DNA of 37,463 nt from an uncultured Bacteroidales bacterium (GCA_900549375.1 URNY01000005.1:1-37463), one strand, 5' to 3'. Numbered from the stretch's first letter, positions 5,867-14,598 are shown. Notes: generated by a model not told the origin, from the letters alone. A program made the numbers and translations.

Positions 5867-8014
5867 ATGAGAAATCTAATGACAGTAGTGGCTATGGCCG
5901 TAATTTTCTCGGTAAGCGGCTTTTCGCACAATCCGGAGTATTCACATTATTATCATCATTCAAAAGAGATGCATGGCATACGTGTGGAACCCGCATCTGA
6001 AGGGAACATTCAAGAAATACGAGGGAAAATATGTAATAGCGAACGTGTCGCGGGAGATATCACCGCAAAAATCAGTTTTAGACTCGATCAGCAGAAAGGA
6101 GATAGTCCCTTTGCTGTATATGTCGTGCCGGTGGGAAGTGATGATAAAGAGGAAGTGCGGAGATTCTATGTCGAGAGTGGCCAAAGTGAAATGGACTTGA
6201 ATCTTCCGGCCGGGAGGTATGACCTCGCTGTGGTCGGAAGTCGGGAAGATTATAAAGAGTGTGTGCTACTCTGCTACGAAGATTTGGAGATTTCCGAAGG
6301 TTTTGAGAAGCATGTCTCTTTCGATGAGGCTGAAATTTCGACAAATCTGGTTCTGACGGGTTCTGATGGCACTGTTATTGATGACTACAATCTGGTCAGG
6401 TGTGATCTTTATTTAATTATTGATTGGAAAAATAAGTTCGGCGAACTGGCATTTATCTTAGTAGGAGGAGCCGACAACTGGACCATGGGCAAAGTTTTAC
6501 GGACTAATTGCATATCTGATTCATGGAAATTCACTCTGCTTGGTGAGTATCTTTGGACAGGAGCCACGACTTGTGTTGTCCTGCCAGTGGATTTCTCTCT
6601 TCCAAAGCAGACCCCTTCTTCCTCGAATTGGTTTAAAAAAGATGTAGGATTCTGCAAAACTCCTCTGAATATAAGAAAAGATGAGATTTTTGAGAAAGAC
6701 GATCCTGACTATTACGCCTATAGCTATCTTCGAACATTACTAATTGACGGGGAATGGATTATGACAGATGGAGGAAACGGGGCACGCCCGGACGGTGCTC
6801 TTCGCCATAACGAAAACTTCTATGAATTTTGGGAGCCGGAGGGATACGATGGATTATCTAAAATAAAGATTTTTCCAAGCGGTTCGAATGTAGTGCTGCA
6901 TGTGGGTGCGTCTCCTGATATACAAGGAATGCCAATTGGCCTCACTGCCGATGGGCTGCGGCAGACAGGAGTGCATCCTGAATCAGGATGCACCGGTTAT
7001 TACAGTTTCACCGACAAAGGCGTGAAAGATTATTCGGGGAATCCTTATCTCAATGTCGCTCCACCCTATGGGACACTCGGTAACTGCGCGCCCACGCTGA
7101 TAACAGTCCCAAACGCCGCGTCGTTCGATTTTGACTTCAAGGGAAGATACGGAGAGAATCTAACAATCGACGCCACTTCATATTATTCCCCGAGTTATGA
7201 ATGGGACAACGAACTTCGTGAACAACTTGGATTGCCGGTTTGTGATGTTTCAGTAAAGGCAAATGGGAAAGAAATCTGCAATTCAATAGATTCATTTTTA
7301 GATGTACGGAAAGGAAGCGGAGTCATAGATGGCAAGATTTCGACCGACAATGTTATTGTGGACGGGACAATCCCGGGATTTTCAACAGCAGAGTTTCACT
7401 ATGATTCGAGCAAAGGCAATGGTTCTTCCCCAACGTTGACGCTCCTCCAGTTCCGTAATTCGGAAGGTGATGTGACCGATCGATTCTCTCGACCGGAAGA
7501 AGGTGCCGTGACGGTATATGCGATGGCTCCCATAGAAAAACTTGATTTTACTGACGGTTTCAAGCTTTGGTTTGAGACAGGAAAGATATCCAAGATAAAA
7601 ATGGAATGGTCGCCTAATGGGAAGAATGAATGGAAAGAAATGGCGGTCAAAGAGAATCCTGAATATTTTTATATGCCCGGATGGGGACATTTTTTCTCCG
7701 GCTCGCTTGCCGGAGTGGACAAAAAATGCGATAACGGATGGTATGATCTCCGGATTTATATCGAGGATGAGTTCGGTGCATGGCAGCGGCAAACGGTTTC
7801 TCCTGCGTTTCGTATCGGGAGCCCATCAGTAGTAGATCAGGTATCAAATGAGGAAGAAAACGTGAGAGTAATAGGCGGTTCTATTGTTGCACCTGTCACA
7901 GCTAAAGTTTATAATGTTTCAGGGAGAGAAACCGGTCGGTCAAATCTCGATGCAGGGATCTATTTTGTGGTTATTCGGGGAAGAACAGGAAAAGTAGTAG
8001 TCGGACGACGTTGA
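5867..8014 (+). CDS. Secreted beta-rich protein with type IX-like C-terminal sorting domain
   Basis: A 715-residue exported protein of unknown function. Residues 1-20 are a signal peptide (hydrophobic core VVAMAVIFSVSGFS). Residues about 60-165 resemble a beta-sandwich (LPAGRYDLAVVG in the middle). A central region (about 270-450) is rich in Gly, Asp and Tyr. A segment near 515-545 reads PTLTLLQFRNSEGDVTDRF. The last 60 residues fit a type A type IX secretion tail (AKVYNVSGRETGRSNLDAGI, then YFVVIRGRTGKVVVGRR). No catalytic motif is visible, so an adhesin, binding protein or substrate carrier is as likely as an enzyme. It is divergent from a TPR/HTH membrane regulator and ends at its own hairpin, so it is probably monocistronic. 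Confidence 0.75.
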   Translation: MRNLMTVVAMAVIFSVSGFSHNPEYSHYYHHSKEMHGIRVEPASEGNIQEIRGKICNSERVAGDITAKISFRLDQQKGDSPFAVYVVPVGSDDKEEVRRFYVESGQSEMDLNLPAGRYDLAVVGSREDYKECVLLCYEDLEISEGFEKHVSFDEAEISTNLVLTGSDGTVIDDYNLVRCDLYLIIDWKNKFGELAFILVGGADNWTMGKVLRTNCISDSWKFTLLGEYLWTGATTCVVLPVDFSLPKQTPSSSNWFKKDVGFCKTPLNIRKDEIFEKDDPDYYAYSYLRTLLIDGEWIMTDGGNGARPDGALRHNENFYEFWEPEGYDGLSKIKIFPSGSNVVLHVGASPDIQGMPIGLTADGLRQTGVHPESGCTGYYSFTDKGVKDYSGNPYLNVAPPYGTLGNCAPTLITVPNAASFDFDFKGRYGENLTIDATSYYSPSYEWDNELREQLGLPVCDVSVKANGKEICNSIDSFLDVRKGSGVIDGKISTDNVIVDGTIPGFSTAEFHYDSSKGNGSSPTLTLLQFRNSEGDVTDRFSRPEEGAVTVYAMAPIEKLDFTDGFKLWFETGKISKIKMEWSPNGKNEWKEMAVKENPEYFYMPGWGHFFSGSLAGVDKKCDNGWYDLRIYIEDEFGAWQRQTVSPAFRIGSPSVVDQVSNEEENVRVIGGSIVAPVTAKVYNVSGRETGRSNLDAGIYFVVIRGRTGKVVVGRR

Positions 8015-8058
8015 CATATAAACTTAATCCATAAGAGGTCTGCTACAGCAGCAAATCT

Positions 8059-8089
8059 GGGCATCGGAATCATTCGGATTTCGGTGCCC
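8059..8089 (+). terminator. Terminator hairpin after secreted-protein gene
   Basis: GGGCATCGGAATC at 8059-8071 pairs with GGATTTCGGTGCCC at 8076-8089 through about 12 pairs, including two G-T wobbles. The sequence TTGTTG follows. Confidence 0.65.
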
Positions 8090-8165
8090 TTGTTGCACTC
8101 GTAAAGCATATAGCTCAGAAAGAGGATGGAAAAATGTGGAAGAAATGAAAAATATCGATTTTTAT

Positions 8166-8196
8166 TTTATGGATTGCGGAAATAATGATAAATTTG
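8166..8196 (+). promoter_or_regulatory. Promoter of the sdhCAB operon
   Basis: TTTA at 8166-8169, a 19-base spacer and a consensus TAAATTTG at 8189-8196. The start codon of sdhC is 130 bases further on, so the mRNA should have a leader of about 120 bases. Confidence 0.6.
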
Positions 8197-8326
8197 CAAA
8201 AGAACCCGACCCGTCCGGCAGCGAGAAGCCGCTTCCGGAGGGGTTTCAGTCATGAAAATTAATAGTGGGCCGGGGTCTATGTCATGAAAATTCAAAAATA
8301 TAACTAATAATTAAACAAAAACTGCT
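8197..8326 (+). other. sdhC leader with direct repeats and two overlapping mini-ORFs
   Basis: The word GTCATGAAAATT occurs at 8249-8260 and again at 8281-8292. Each copy supplies an ATG: one opens an 11-codon frame (8252-8287) and the other a 7-codon frame (8284-8307). Stop and start overlap as ATGA. A GC-rich segment with a possible AAGCCGCTTCCGG stem precedes them at about 8213-8245. Leader-peptide control is possible, but the arrangement may equally be chance. Confidence 0.3.
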
Positions 8327-9355
8327 ATGTGGTTATCAAACTCGTCTATAGGACGTAAGTTCATCATGGCCCTCACGGGTGCATGCCTCGTCCTATTCGT
8401 TACATTTCACTGTTTGATGAACGCTATTGCGATCTGCTGGCCGACAGCCTACAACTCGGTTTGCGAATTCTTAGGCGCGAACTGGTATGCACTCGTGGCC
8501 TCGGCAGGTCTGGCGTTGCTCATCATCCTCCACATCATCTATGCCGTGATGCTCACAATCCAGAACCGGCGCGCACGCGGCAACGAGCGTTATGCCATCT
8601 CACGCACTCCCAAAGACGTGGAATGGTCGTCGAAGAACATGTTCGTGCTCGGACTCGTGATTCTCGCTTTCCTCGTTGTGCACCTCATCCAGTTCTGGGC
8701 CAAGATGCAGCTTGAGGAGATCCGCGGAGTCGAGGGCGCTATTCCCCCGGCAGCAGGCACGCTCTTCATCCAGATGGCATTCGTAGAGGTATGGACTCCG
8801 ATCGTTTACATCATCGGATTCGTGGCTCTCTGGTTCCACTTCAACCACGGTTTCTGGTCGATGTTCCAATCGATCGGCTGGGACAACCAGGTATGGATCG
8901 GCCGTCTGCGCAAGATCGGATGCTGGTGGGCTTCGATAGTGGTTCTCCTTTTCATCGCCCAGGCTGTGGTGTTCACAGTCAAGGCCCGCGACCACTATTA
9001 TCTGACCAATGAGGCTCTCCGCGAGCAGTATAAGGATATGGTATGGCCTATGATCGAGAAAGACTTCGGTCCTGACATGGCTCAGCTCGGCATGCAGATC
9101 GAGATGTCGCCCTATTCGCAGGTATCGATGGGTCTTCGCCAGATGGAACAGCAGCAGCGTCAGCAGATTGAGCAGCTCAACACTCCCGAAGGAAAGGAAT
9201 ATGTGAAGAACAATCCTCAGATGGCCGAGAATATGGATAAGCTCCAGAAACAGCTCAATGGTCTCGAGAGAGCGGTGAAATTCTTCGACTACCTCGAGCA
9301 GGATGACCAAAAACCCGAATTAATAATACCCGGTGCAGCCGGACAATCCAGATAA
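8327..9355 (+). CDS. sdhC: Succinate dehydrogenase/fumarate reductase cytochrome b subunit with C-terminal extension
   Basis: Membrane anchor of the Sdh/Frd complex, which links quinol chemistry to succinate/fumarate interconversion. Five membrane helices are seen (about 11-34, 52-78, 102-126, 147-172, 203-228), as in the single-subunit b558 family. Candidate heme ligands are His28 and the His of IILHIIYAVM, with further His in VVHLIQFW and WFHFNHGFW. The known family is about 220-230 residues, but this protein has 342. The last 110 or so residues are hydrophilic and include a Gln-rich, probably coiled-coil stretch (about 265-325, with RQMEQQQRQQIEQL). It is first in the operon, with 8 bases before sdhA. 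The extension is a real part of the frame: it runs without interruption to the stop next to sdhA. Confidence 0.92.
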   Translation: MWLSNSSIGRKFIMALTGACLVLFVTFHCLMNAIAICWPTAYNSVCEFLGANWYALVASAGLALLIILHIIYAVMLTIQNRRARGNERYAISRTPKDVEWSSKNMFVLGLVILAFLVVHLIQFWAKMQLEEIRGVEGAIPPAAGTLFIQMAFVEVWTPIVYIIGFVALWFHFNHGFWSMFQSIGWDNQVWIGRLRKIGCWWASIVVLLFIAQAVVFTVKARDHYYLTNEALREQYKDMVWPMIEKDFGPDMAQLGMQIEMSPYSQVSMGLRQMEQQQRQQIEQLNTPEGKEYVKNNPQMAENMDKLQKQLNGLERAVKFFDYLEQDDQKPELIIPGAAGQSR

Positions 9356-9363
9356 TTAGCGAT

Positions 9364-11388
9364 ATGGAAGCAACAGATCAGAAAGTAAGAGTAATGAGTC
9401 CGGCCGATTCGAAGATCCCGGAGGGTCCTATCGCTGAGAAATGGACCAATTACAAAGCACACCAGAAGCTTGTGAACCCCGCCAACAAGCGCAAGCTCGA
9501 CGTGATCGTGGTCGGCACCGGCCTTGCCGGCGCCTCCGCGGCCTCAACGCTTGCCGAGATGGGATTCAACGTGCTTAACTTCTGCATACAGGACAGCCCG
9601 CGCCGCGCCCACTCTATCGCGGCTCAGGGAGGTATCAACGCCGCCAAGAACTATCAGAACGACGGCGACTCCGTATACCGTCTTTTCTACGACACAGTGA
9701 AGGGTGGCGACTACCGCGCCCGCGAGGCCAACGTATACCGTCTGGCCGAGGTGTCGAACAATATCATCGACCAGTGTGTGGCACAGGGCGTTCCTTTCGC
9801 CCGCGAATACGGCGGCCTGCTTGCCAACCGTTCGTTCGGCGGCGCTCAGGTGAGCCGTACGTTCTACGCCAAGGGACAGACCGGCCAGCAGCTTCTGCTC
9901 GGCGCCTATTCCTCGCTCAACCGCCAGATACACTTGGGTAAGGTGAAGAGCTACAACCGCTATGAAATGCACGAGCTCGTGCTCATCAAGGATAAAGACG
10001 GCGTTGAGCGCGCACGCGGCATTATCGCCAAGAACCTTGTTACGGGCAAGTTCGAGCGTTTCGCCGCTCATGCAGTGGTCATAGCCACCGGCGGCTACGG
10101 CAACGCCTACTTCCTTTCGACCAACGCAATGGGCTGCAACTGCTCCGCTGCCATGGCATGCTACCGCAAGGGCGCATATTTCGCAAACCCGGCGTTCGTG
10201 CAGATTCACCCGACATGTATACCCGTTCACGGCGACAAGCAGTCGAAGCTGACGCTTATGTCCGAGTCTCTCCGTAACGACGGCCGCATCTGGGTTCCCA
10301 AGAAACTCGAAGACGCCAAGAAACTCCAGAGCGGGGAAATCAAGGGAAGCGATATTCCCGAGGAAGACCGCGACTACTATCTGGAGCGCCGCTATCCGGC
10401 ATTCGGTAACCTCGTGCCCCGCGACGTTGCATCGCGTGCCGCCAAGGAGCGCTGCGACGCAGGCTATGGCGTGAACAACACTGGTCTGGCCGTGTTCCTC
10501 GACTTCTCCGAAGCCATCAACCGCCTGGGCATCGATGTTGTGCGCCAGCGCTACGGCAACCTCTTCGACATGTATGAGGAGATCACCGACGTGAACCCCG
10601 GCGAATTCGCCCGCGAGGAGAACGGCGTGAACTATTACAACCCGATGATGATCTTCCCCGCCATCCACTATACGATGGGCGGTATCTGGGTAGACTACGA
10701 GCTCCAGACCTCTGTGAAGGGACTCTTCGCCATAGGCGAGTGCAACTTCTCCGACCATGGCGCCAACCGTCTGGGCGCATCGGCTCTGATGCAGGGTCTC
10801 GCCGACGGTTATTTCGTGCTCCCCTATACCATCCAGAACTATCTGAGCGACCAGATTACGGTTCCTCATTTCCGCACCGACACTCCTGAATTCGATGCCG
10901 CCGAGAAGAAATGCTTAGAGGCAGAAGAGCGCCTGATGAACATCAAGGGAACACGTTCCGTCGACTCGATCCATAAGGAACTCGGCCACATCATGTGGGA
11001 ATATGTCGGCATGGCCCGCGACAAAGAGGGATTGGAACTCGCTCTCCAGAAGCTGAAAGAGATCCGCAAGACTTTCGACACCGACCTCTTCATCCCCGGC
11101 ACAACCGACGGTATGAATGTAGAACTTGACAAGGCATTCCGTCTGAACGACTTCATCACCATGGGCGAGCTCGTGGCTTACGATGCCCTTAACCGCAACG
11201 AGAGCTGCGGCGGACATTTCCGCACCGAGTATCAGACCCCCGAAGGCGAGGCACTCCGCGACGACAAGGATTACTTCTACGTTGCATGCTGGGAATATGA
11301 GGGCAGCGACGAGAAGGCTCCCGAACTTATCAAAGAACCCCTGCACTATGAGGCAATCAAGGTTCAGACACGTAACTATAAGTCATAA
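9364..11388 (+). CDS. sdhA: Succinate dehydrogenase/fumarate reductase flavoprotein subunit
   Basis: Catalytic FAD subunit that interconverts succinate and fumarate on the cytoplasmic face of the membrane; in gut Bacteroidales the main direction is fumarate reduction to succinate. A 674-residue protein. The dinucleotide-binding motif VVGTGLAGASAASTLAEMG lies near residues 49-67. The flavin-linking histidine is expected at His83 in RAHSIAAQGGINA. The substrate-site motif HPTCIP is near 281, and HYTMGGIWVDYELQT near 438-452. The C-terminal helical domain is complete. Length fits the Bacteroidetes type. It sits 8 bases after sdhC and 11 bases before sdhB. Confidence 0.97.
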   Translation: MEATDQKVRVMSPADSKIPEGPIAEKWTNYKAHQKLVNPANKRKLDVIVVGTGLAGASAASTLAEMGFNVLNFCIQDSPRRAHSIAAQGGINAAKNYQNDGDSVYRLFYDTVKGGDYRAREANVYRLAEVSNNIIDQCVAQGVPFAREYGGLLANRSFGGAQVSRTFYAKGQTGQQLLLGAYSSLNRQIHLGKVKSYNRYEMHELVLIKDKDGVERARGIIAKNLVTGKFERFAAHAVVIATGGYGNAYFLSTNAMGCNCSAAMACYRKGAYFANPAFVQIHPTCIPVHGDKQSKLTLMSESLRNDGRIWVPKKLEDAKKLQSGEIKGSDIPEEDRDYYLERRYPAFGNLVPRDVASRAAKERCDAGYGVNNTGLAVFLDFSEAINRLGIDVVRQRYGNLFDMYEEITDVNPGEFAREENGVNYYNPMMIFPAIHYTMGGIWVDYELQTSVKGLFAIGECNFSDHGANRLGASALMQGLADGYFVLPYTIQNYLSDQITVPHFRTDTPEFDAAEKKCLEAEERLMNIKGTRSVDSIHKELGHIMWEYVGMARDKEGLELALQKLKEIRKTFDTDLFIPGTTDGMNVELDKAFRLNDFITMGELVAYDALNRNESCGGHFRTEYQTPEGEALRDDKDYFYVACWEYEGSDEKAPELIKEPLHYEAIKVQTRNYKS

Positions 11389-11399
11389 AAAATTGAACA

Positions 11400-12158
11400 A
11401 TGGAAGATAATATAATGAAAGTCAATCTTAGGATATGGCGTCAGGCCGGTCCTAAGGCAAAGGGCGGTTTTGTGACTTATCCCGACGTGGAGACTACGCC
11501 CGATACTTCATTCCTTGAGACTCTCGACATTCTCAACGAGACTCTGATCGAGAAAGGGGAGGAGCCCGTGGTGTTCGACCATGACTGCCGCGAGGGTATC
11601 TGCGGTATGTGCTCTCTTTATATCAACGGACATCCTCACGGTCCTGCTACGGGAGCCACGACATGTCAGCTCTATATGCGTCGTTTCGCCAATGGCGAGA
11701 CCATCACAGTTGAGCCCTGGCGTTCGGCCGCATTCCCCGTGATCAAGGACCTGATGGTGGACCGCAACGCATTCGACAAGATCCAGCAGGCAGGAGGCTA
11801 TGTAAGCTTCAACTGCGGAGGCGCACAGGATGCCAACAGTCTGCCGATCTCGAAGATTCAGGCCGATGAGGCCATGGATTCTGCAAGCTGCATCGGTTGC
11901 GGCGCCTGCGTGGCAGCCTGCAAGAACGGTTCGGCAATGCTCTTCGTATCGGCCAAGATCAACCAGCTTTCGCGTCTGCCGCAGGGCGAAGTCGAGAAAG
12001 ACCGCCGCGTGCGCGCCATGGTTGCCAAGATGGACGAACTTGGCTTCGGCAACTGTACCAACACCGGTGCCTGCGCCGCCGAATGCCCGAAGAACATCAA
12101 GCTCGCCAACATCGGCCGCATGAACCGTCAGTTCATCGCAGCCCGCTGCAAAGGCTGA
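11400..12158 (+). CDS. sdhB: Succinate dehydrogenase/fumarate reductase iron-sulfur subunit
   Basis: Electron-transfer subunit, 252 residues, carrying electrons between the flavin and the cytochrome b. The plant-type 2Fe-2S ligands lie in DCREGICGMCSLYINGHPHG (about 62-81) with a further Cys in ATTCQLY. The 4Fe-4S and 3Fe-4S cluster ligands are in CIGCGACVAACKN (about 164-176) and CTNTGACAAECPKN (about 219-232). The first ATG at 11400 is used; the in-frame ATG at 11415 is an alternative that would remove five residues. It is last in the operon, followed at once by a very strong terminator. Confidence 0.97.
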   Translation: MEDNIMKVNLRIWRQAGPKAKGGFVTYPDVETTPDTSFLETLDILNETLIEKGEEPVVFDHDCREGICGMCSLYINGHPHGPATGATTCQLYMRRFANGETITVEPWRSAAFPVIKDLMVDRNAFDKIQQAGGYVSFNCGGAQDANSLPISKIQADEAMDSASCIGCGACVAACKNGSAMLFVSAKINQLSRLPQGEVEKDRRVRAMVAKMDELGFGNCTNTGACAAECPKNIKLANIGRMNRQFIAARCKG

Positions 12159-12174
12159 TAGACATTTGTCAACG

Positions 12175-12228
12175 CAATATAAGAAACGCGGTTCCTCAGG
12201 GAGCCGCGTTTCTTATATTGATTTTTTT
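12175..12228 (+). terminator. Strong intrinsic terminator of sdhCAB
   Basis: The stem arms are 21 bases each (12175-12195 and 12200-12220) and pair throughout with one G-T wobble around a TCAG loop. A seven-T tract follows at 12222-12228. Confidence 0.95.
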
Positions 12229-12279
12229 GGATTACAGCTTAAAATATGTAAATTTGCACATTATATCAAAGTAAATTTG
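12226..12279 (+). promoter_or_regulatory. Promoter region of the receptor operon, with duplicated -7 box
   Basis: TTTG at 12226-12229, a 19-base spacer and TAAATTTG at 12249-12256 form an exact Bacteroidetes promoter. The -33 element uses the last bases of the sdhB terminator T tract. A second TAAATTTG lies 23 bp later at 12272-12279, within a near-repeat (12248-12267 against 12271-12290, about 18 of 20 matching). The start codon is at 12341. Confidence 0.7.
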
Positions 12280-12340
12280 CATTTTATATCGCATCCTTGC
12301 CTCACCATAACCGGCAATAACAACTATTACAAATATCAAC

Positions 12341-12826
12341 ATGAATTTAAAGAAAATCCTTATTGCTTTGGCATTCGTAGGAATGGCTATTCCGGCTTTC
12401 GCTCAGGGGGAGGGGAATTACCTGCATGTCAAGACTGCCGACGGCTGGAAAGTGCTCAACCTCGACAAAGTGGACCGTCTCACCTTCAAGGGTGGCAACA
12501 TGACGGCTTCCGACAAAGACAACAACGTAGTTGAGACCGTGCCTATGGCTTCGCTCGAGACAATAACCTTTTCAGAGCAGCCCGAGCCCTCGTCGGTGGC
12601 CTCCGTCGAGGCCGACACCGCAGCTCCCTTCAGTTTCGACGCTGCTTCCTCAACAGTTCACATGAACGCTGACGGCGATTTCAGCCTGTATGACATCGAG
12701 GGTAAACTTCTTGTCTCGATTCCCGCCGTGAAAGCGGGAGAAACCATCGACCTTTCCGCAGTGAAGGGAGAAGTGGTGGTGATCAAATCGGGGAATCATT
12801 CACTTAAAACTATCCTGAAACGATGA
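12341..12826 (+). CDS. Small secreted protein, first gene of the receptor operon
   Basis: A 161-residue exported protein of unknown function. The signal peptide is MNLKKILIALAFVGMAIPAF-AQ. Residues about 25-78 form a module (YLHVKTADGWKVLNLDKVDR, later VPMASLETITF) that resembles the N-terminal module of the next gene product. A Ser/Ala/Glu-rich linker follows. The last 50 residues (FSLYDIEGKLLVSIPAVKAG through KTILKR) look like a small beta domain similar in style to type A type IX sorting tails. No catalytic residues are evident. Its stop overlaps the next start by four bases (ATGA), implying translational coupling. Confidence 0.65.
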   Translation: MNLKKILIALAFVGMAIPAFAQGEGNYLHVKTADGWKVLNLDKVDRLTFKGGNMTASDKDNNVVETVPMASLETITFSEQPEPSSVASVEADTAAPFSFDAASSTVHMNADGDFSLYDIEGKLLVSIPAVKAGETIDLSAVKGEVVVIKSGNHSLKTILKR

Positions 12827-14598
12827 AGAAAACATTACTCGCACTATCAATACTCCTCGGCTTCGGTTTCTCGGCCTCGGCACAGCAGAAGGCCATCTAC
12901 GTGAAGCAGGGCGACAAAGTGACCAAATTCAATTTCGGCGTTGCCGGCGACCTTAATTTCTCGAACAACGGCAACACTCTGACCGTGACAGGATACCAAG
13001 AGGCCATCGACCTGACGAAGGTTGACTTCATAAGTTTCTCGCCTCTGATCGACAATACCGCTCTCACCCCTTCGGCGCAGAAAGAGAAACTGCTCGCAAT
13101 AGGCGATGAGATCAACAAATGCGTCGACATGAAAGGGAATGCCGACATGATCCGACTTTTCGCCGGATTTATGCGCAGCCACGAGAATTCGGGTCCCGTT
13201 TCGAACTATTATATCGATCCCCAATACTGGGATGTCCACAATGCATTCAATGATGTCGTTGAGTCCGCGCAGGCTCTGACAAAGGGAAGCATCGTATCCG
13301 TGTCGGCACTGCGCACCGCCGCTGTAGACCTTTACAAGCTTTCCGACTATTACGGAGTGTTCGAGGCCGATACCGTGGCCTGCGAATGGAAGAAAGTTTC
13401 CAACGCGCAGTATCTCGAGATCCGCTATCCCGGATTCGCCAAAGAGACATTCTCAGTGCGCCTTGAAGGATCGGGCACGGCTCAGAAATGGGATAATCCC
13501 AATGCCAATATCGAACTTCCCGGCAAGCTGACCCTGACATTCAGCCAGAACGGCAAGGCAATCGGCAGCGCGGAAATCACCAGCACCCTGAAGCAGGATG
13601 AGAACATAACACTCCAGACGGTATTCGCATCCGGCACATATGCCGTGAACGACGTGATGACAATATTGAACAACGGTATCACCGACAATGTGGAGGTGAA
13701 ATTCAACAATAAGGTGTTCTGCACGGTGAAGAGCAATGTAGAGGGAAGGAATCTTCTTGTGTATGAGGAGATGAAAGATGCTGTCAATGCAGCCAAGCAT
13801 TCGCACGACGAATATGGCGAATGCATGGACGACGGAGACCTGACGCCCCTTTTCTCGCATATTTTCCGCGGAACAACCGATGTGGATGTGCTCGGCAAAT
13901 TGCAGTCGACGGGTCGTATCTTCAATCTTGACAAGCTTAACGGCTCTCTGAGTCAGGATTCGGATGTGGCCGATTGCGACTCTACCGACGGCAAGATCAC
14001 ATATTACAACGGAAAGTTCGTTGACTGGAATCCAAACACGGGCACTCTTCGCGTAACCTATGATATTCCCGAGATAGTGGAAGACAAGGCAAAATACCTC
14101 AACAATTATTCCGACGCGCCTTTCTTCTATGACGGCACGAAAGAGATGCAGGGATATCTTGCATGGCAGAAACATGTGAGTGAGGAGGAATTTGAAGGAC
14201 CCGCTTCGGAGCCGAATGACGAGTTTAAGAACGGTTTCGTGATTCTCAACGGTTATCTTGTCCATGTCTGTAAACAGCTTGAAAGAGATTATGTCGATGG
14301 CCATGAAGTGACCTATTGGACCCCATGGACTTATAGCCGTTATATAGAGTCAAACGGTGAATTCACACGTGAGGACGTGGCTGTCGATGAGAAAGATGTG
14401 ATACAGCCCGGCGTGATGGTTTATGAATATCATGAACTTAGTCCGGTAATCGTGTTCCCCGACCTGACAACTCTCCGCGTAGAGGAGTATTTCACCAAAG
14501 AGGCGTTCAAGGCTCTCGTGGATGATTATGAGAACATAATCGATTCCTACTACAGCATCACGGGTCAGGAGCGACCTGCAGACGATTCCGAGTATTAA
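12823..14598 (+). CDS. Secreted protein of unknown function in the TonB receptor operon
   Basis: A 591-residue exported protein that I do not recognise. The signal peptide is MKKTLLALSILLGFGFSASA. Residues about 23-76 repeat the module of the preceding gene (AIYVKQGDKVTKFNFGVAGD, then LTKVDFISF). The next 100 residues are helical. The remainder (about 190-590) is mixed, beta-rich and acidic. There is no lipobox, so it is periplasmic or released. Its position between a small secreted protein and a TonB receptor/DUF4249 pair suggests it helps capture or process the ligand imported by that receptor. That role is inferred from context only. Confidence 0.6.
   Translation: MKKTLLALSILLGFGFSASAQQKAIYVKQGDKVTKFNFGVAGDLNFSNNGNTLTVTGYQEAIDLTKVDFISFSPLIDNTALTPSAQKEKLLAIGDEINKCVDMKGNADMIRLFAGFMRSHENSGPVSNYYIDPQYWDVHNAFNDVVESAQALTKGSIVSVSALRTAAVDLYKLSDYYGVFEADTVACEWKKVSNAQYLEIRYPGFAKETFSVRLEGSGTAQKWDNPNANIELPGKLTLTFSQNGKAIGSAEITSTLKQDENITLQTVFASGTYAVNDVMTILNNGITDNVEVKFNNKVFCTVKSNVEGRNLLVYEEMKDAVNAAKHSHDEYGECMDDGDLTPLFSHIFRGTTDVDVLGKLQSTGRIFNLDKLNGSLSQDSDVADCDSTDGKITYYNGKFVDWNPNTGTLRVTYDIPEIVEDKAKYLNNYSDAPFFYDGTKEMQGYLAWQKHVSEEEFEGPASEPNDEFKNGFVILNGYLVHVCKQLERDYVDGHEVTYWTPWTYSRYIESNGEFTREDVAVDEKDVIQPGVMVYEYHELSPVIVFPDLTTLRVEEYFTKEAFKALVDDYENIIDSYYSITGQERPADDSEY

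Noticed and set aside
8600..9310. 236-codon minus-strand frame inside sdhC, considered because the SdhC extension is unusual
   Set aside because: It spans both the conserved helices and the extension, and shows only His/Leu/Glu-rich antisense composition.
9544..10869. 441-codon minus-strand frame inside sdhA
   Set aside because: The sense strand encodes a full flavoprotein with all motifs. The reverse frame is long only because of codon bias.
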